Shown here in pieces: positions 61,884 to 64,000 of a DNA stretch of 64,000 nucleotides. Below the pieces are notes generated by a model, which ran no database searches, was not told the DNA's origin, and saw only the letters and a program-made list of their open reading frames with translations. Source of the DNA: Actinacidiphila sp. DG2A-62 (GTDB lineage Bacteria; Actinomycetota; Actinomycetes; Streptomycetales; Streptomycetaceae); the NCBI RefSeq assembly GCF_035825295.1, contig NZ_JAYMGI010000002.1, positions 6,896,001-6,960,000 of the forward strand. The letters are read 5' to 3'. Position 1 is the stretch's first letter. Each line of letters opens with the position of its first letter. A program made the position numbers and the translations under genes.

Positions 61884-63350
61884 ATGTCGATACCGGTGTT
61901 CGACGACGTCGAGCCCCTGCCCGCCTGCGGCTGCGAGGAGTGCGCCCGGCAACGGCTGGCGGACGCGGTGGCCCGGGGGAGCGCAGGCCTCGCGGCCACC
62001 GGCGCGACCCGCGCGGCCGTGGTCGCCGCCGTGGCGACCACCGCGCTGGGCGGCGCCGTGGTCGTGGCGGCCCCGGCCGGCGCCACCGCCTCCGTCAGCG
62101 GGACGCTCAGCGCCGCCGCGGCGGGCGGCACGCACGCCGCGCTGCCGGCCGCGCCGCTGCGGCTGACCCGGACGCAGATCCTGGCCCGGGCCGAGACCTG
62201 GGTCCGGGCCAAGGTGCCGTACAGCATGACCGCGTACTGGAAGGACGGCTACCGGCAGGACTGCTCCGGCTTCGTCTCCATGGCCTGGGGCCTGGACGCC
62301 AACGCCTGGACCGGCGACCTGCGGGACTACGCCGTGCGGATCGGCAAGGACGCGCTGCGGCCCGGCGACGTCCTGCTCTTCCACAACGCGGCCGACCCCC
62401 GGCTCGGCTCGCACGTGGTGCTCTTCGGCGGCTGGACCGACGCCTCGCACACCCACTACACCGGCTACGAGCAGACCCGGCCGGGCACCCGGGTGCGCAC
62501 GACGCCCTACGCGTACTGGACCAACTCGGCGCGCTACGTGCCGTACCGCTACAAGTACCTGGCCGCGACCGCCGCGCAGGGCCCGGCGGCCGGAAACGCG
62601 TACCCGGGCGCCAAGGCGTTCGGTCCGGGCGCGGACAACGCCTACGTCACCCGGCTGGGCACCATGCTCGTCGGTCGCGGCGCCGCGCGGTTCTACGCGT
62701 CCGGCCCCGGGCCGAAGTGGAGCAGGGCGGACCGGGACGCCACCGCGGCCTTCCAGCGCGCTCAGGGCTGGACCGGCGCGGACGCGGACGGCCTGCCCGG
62801 TCCGACCACCTGGACGTACCTGGTCGGCCACCGCGGCAAGGACATTCCTGCGGCGCCGGGAGGCGCGGCCGGGAAGAAGCCCGCGGCGAAGAAGCCGGCG
62901 GGCACCAAGCCGGCGGGGACGAAGCCGGCGGCGGCGAAAGCCGGCGCGGGGAGAACCCGTGCGGTGACGCCCGGTGTGACGCCCGGTGTGACGGCAGCAG
63001 GTGCGACGGGAGCCGGCGCGCCGCAGGCCGGTGCGGTGCGTGCCGCCGGACCGGGGGCCGCCGCTCCCGTGGCGGTCGCCGCCGCGGCCGAGCCCGCTCG
63101 GGACGGCGGCGTCCCGGCCTATCCCGGCGCGGGGGTCTTCCGGCCGGGGCACGGCGGGGACGCGGTCCTCGCGCTCGGCCGCCGGCTCGTCGCCAAGGGC
63201 TTCGGCGGTCACTACCGGACCGGCCCCGGCCGAGCGTGGACCGAGGCGGACCGGCGCAATGTCGAGGCGTTCCAGCGCGCCCAGGGCTTCTCGGGGCGCG
63301 ACGCAGACGGCCACCCCGGCCCCGAGACGTGGAGGCGACTGTTCGCGTGA
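61884..63350 (+). CDS. NlpC/P60-like wall protein with two peptidoglycan-binding domains
   Basis: The 488-aa protein starts at ATG 61884, with AGGAG 8 nt upstream. A Cys-containing N-terminal stretch (PACGCEECARQR) precedes a hydrophobic export segment (~residues 45-75). Residues ~95-215 resemble an NlpC/P60-type amidase: DCSGFVSMAWG with the Cys nucleophile, and SHVVLFGGW with the His. Two peptidoglycan-binding_1-type repeats follow (about 235-315 and 420-488, each with AFQRAQG and DADG-x-PGP-x-TW). They are joined by a Lys/Ala/Pro-rich linker (AAKKPAGTKPAGTKPAA). It probably acts on or attaches to the cell wall. The upstream gap holds TTGACA at 61829 and a TGTGACACCCGAT element of unknown meaning. 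Confidence 0.83.
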   Translation: MSIPVFDDVEPLPACGCEECARQRLADAVARGSAGLAATGATRAAVVAAVATTALGGAVVVAAPAGATASVSGTLSAAAAGGTHAALPAAPLRLTRTQILARAETWVRAKVPYSMTAYWKDGYRQDCSGFVSMAWGLDANAWTGDLRDYAVRIGKDALRPGDVLLFHNAADPRLGSHVVLFGGWTDASHTHYTGYEQTRPGTRVRTTPYAYWTNSARYVPYRYKYLAATAAQGPAAGNAYPGAKAFGPGADNAYVTRLGTMLVGRGAARFYASGPGPKWSRADRDATAAFQRAQGWTGADADGLPGPTTWTYLVGHRGKDIPAAPGGAAGKKPAAKKPAGTKPAGTKPAAAKAGAGRTRAVTPGVTPGVTAAGATGAGAPQAGAVRAAGPGAAAPVAVAAAAEPARDGGVPAYPGAGVFRPGHGGDAVLALGRRLVAKGFGGHYRTGPGRAWTEADRRNVEAFQRAQGFSGRDADGHPGPETWRRLFA

Positions 63351-63357
63351 TGCTCTC

Positions 63358-64000
63358 GTGACCCCACCGGTCCCTTCGATCCCCCCACCCGGCGTCGCCG
63401 CCGCGACCGCCGCGACCGCCGCGTCCGTGCCCTCCGACGCCGCCGACACGCTGCGGCTGCCCGCGGCCCACCCGCCGGGCGACCCGGAGCCCGACCCGGA
63501 CTGCGCGGAGGCCGCCGCGCCCGCCGAGCGGCAAGGGCCGTGCCTGCCCGGCTGGGCGGCGGTGCTGAGCCTGGTGGCCGCCGCGGGCGCGGCCGGCTGG
63601 CTGGTGGGGCAGGCCGGCCTGCTGCCGATCACGCCGGTGTGGCCGGACGAGCTGCCGCGCCCGCCGCGCACCGGAACCGGCCCCGGCCTGTGGAGCGGCC
63701 TCGGCGTGCTCGCCGCGGTGGCCGTCTTCGTGCTGTGCGGGCTGACCCGCAGCCGTGCGGGCAGCGTGTGGGTGCTCACCCGCTGCGGCGCCTACCGCGG
63801 CACCGTGCGCCGCACCGGGCTGCTGTGGATCAGCCCGCTGCTGCGCCGCCGCCGGCTCGACGTCACGCTGCGGCACTGGCGCAGCCGCCCGGTCGACGCG
63901 GTCGACGCGCACGGCACGCCGATCCAGGTGACGCTGCTCGTGGTGTGGCGGGTCAGGGACAGCGCACGGGCCGCCTTCGCGGTCCACGACCACCGGCGCT
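63358..64000 (+). CDS. SPFH-domain protein (3' partial)
   Basis: The frame is open to the window's right edge (214 residues visible). I place the start at GTG 63358, 8 nt after the previous stop, but no clear ribosome-binding site is seen and the start is uncertain. A Pro/Ala-rich N-terminus is followed by two transmembrane helices (WAAVLSLVAAAGAAGWLVG and LWSGLGVLAAVAVFVLCGL). The beginning of an SPFH (stomatin/flotillin-like) domain then appears: VLTRCGAYRGTVRRTGLLWI, DAHGTPIQVTLLVVWRV. SPFH proteins organise membrane microdomains or regulate proteases. Close spacing suggests co-transcription with the wall protein gene. Confidence 0.8.
   Translation, partial: MTPPVPSIPPPGVAAATAATAASVPSDAADTLRLPAAHPPGDPEPDPDCAEAAAPAERQGPCLPGWAAVLSLVAAAGAAGWLVGQAGLLPITPVWPDELPRPPRTGTGPGLWSGLGVLAAVAVFVLCGLTRSRAGSVWVLTRCGAYRGTVRRTGLLWISPLLRRRRLDVTLRHWRSRPVDAVDAHGTPIQVTLLVVWRVRDSARAAFAVHDHRR

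Overview
The window is very GC-rich (about 72-75% by eye), uses GTG starts freely, and carries an aconitase, ROK regulator, sugar ABC transporter and dxs order that I recall from the Streptomyces coelicolor SCO5998-SCO6013 neighbourhood. It is therefore a chromosomal segment of a Streptomyces or a close relative in the Streptomycetaceae. No tRNA, rRNA, CRISPR array, integrase or insertion sequence was recognised.

Region 1 (1-20.4 kb, + strand) is the effector side of a type VII secretion (ESX-like) locus. It holds the 3' part of a beta-helix/AAA+ (EccA/CbxX-like) ATPase, two WXG100 proteins, a small associated protein, a 1,176-aa WXG-containing Gly-rich protein with recent internal repeats, a YbaB-like protein, another small WXG-like protein, and a giant 4,030-aa protein. 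The giant protein has a channel-like helical N-terminus, an internal HExxHxxGxxD metallopeptidase domain and five or six beta-rich modules. The membrane core (EccB/C/D/E, MycP) is not in the window and presumably lies to the left.

Region 2 (20.4-40.4 kb) is a compact RiPP natural-product locus. It begins with a LuxR/TrmB-type regulator, a small exported peptide and an atypical response regulator. A long minus-strand operon follows: a 53-aa Ser-rich precursor with a double-Gly leader, a cytochrome P450, an HlyD-like protein, a C39 peptidase/ABC exporter, a second NHLM-type ABC protein, a LanM-type synthetase, a fused leader-binding/YcaO cyclodehydratase and a SagB-type azoline dehydrogenase. 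A divergent ABC-2 exporter pair is likely for self-resistance. The combination predicts a linear azole-containing peptide with dehydroamino acids, using a LanM-type dehydratase whose cyclase zinc site is not recognisable.

Region 3 (40.4-64 kb) is largely conserved core chromosome. It contains an HTH-MurA fusion, an unknown membrane protein with a methyltransferase, acnA, an ngcEFG-like N-acetylglucosamine/chitobiose importer with a DasR-type site, a rok7B7-like regulator next to a xylFGH-like sugar importer, dxs, an amino-acid permease, a DsbA-like protein without active-site cysteines, an NlpC/P60-like wall protein and the start of an SPFH protein.

Five genes between 22 and 44 kb appear to need one frame change each, always in a GC-rich run or repeat. 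Four of the five fit a single missing base. Consensus sequencing errors are the simplest explanation, though real decay cannot be excluded from sequence alone.
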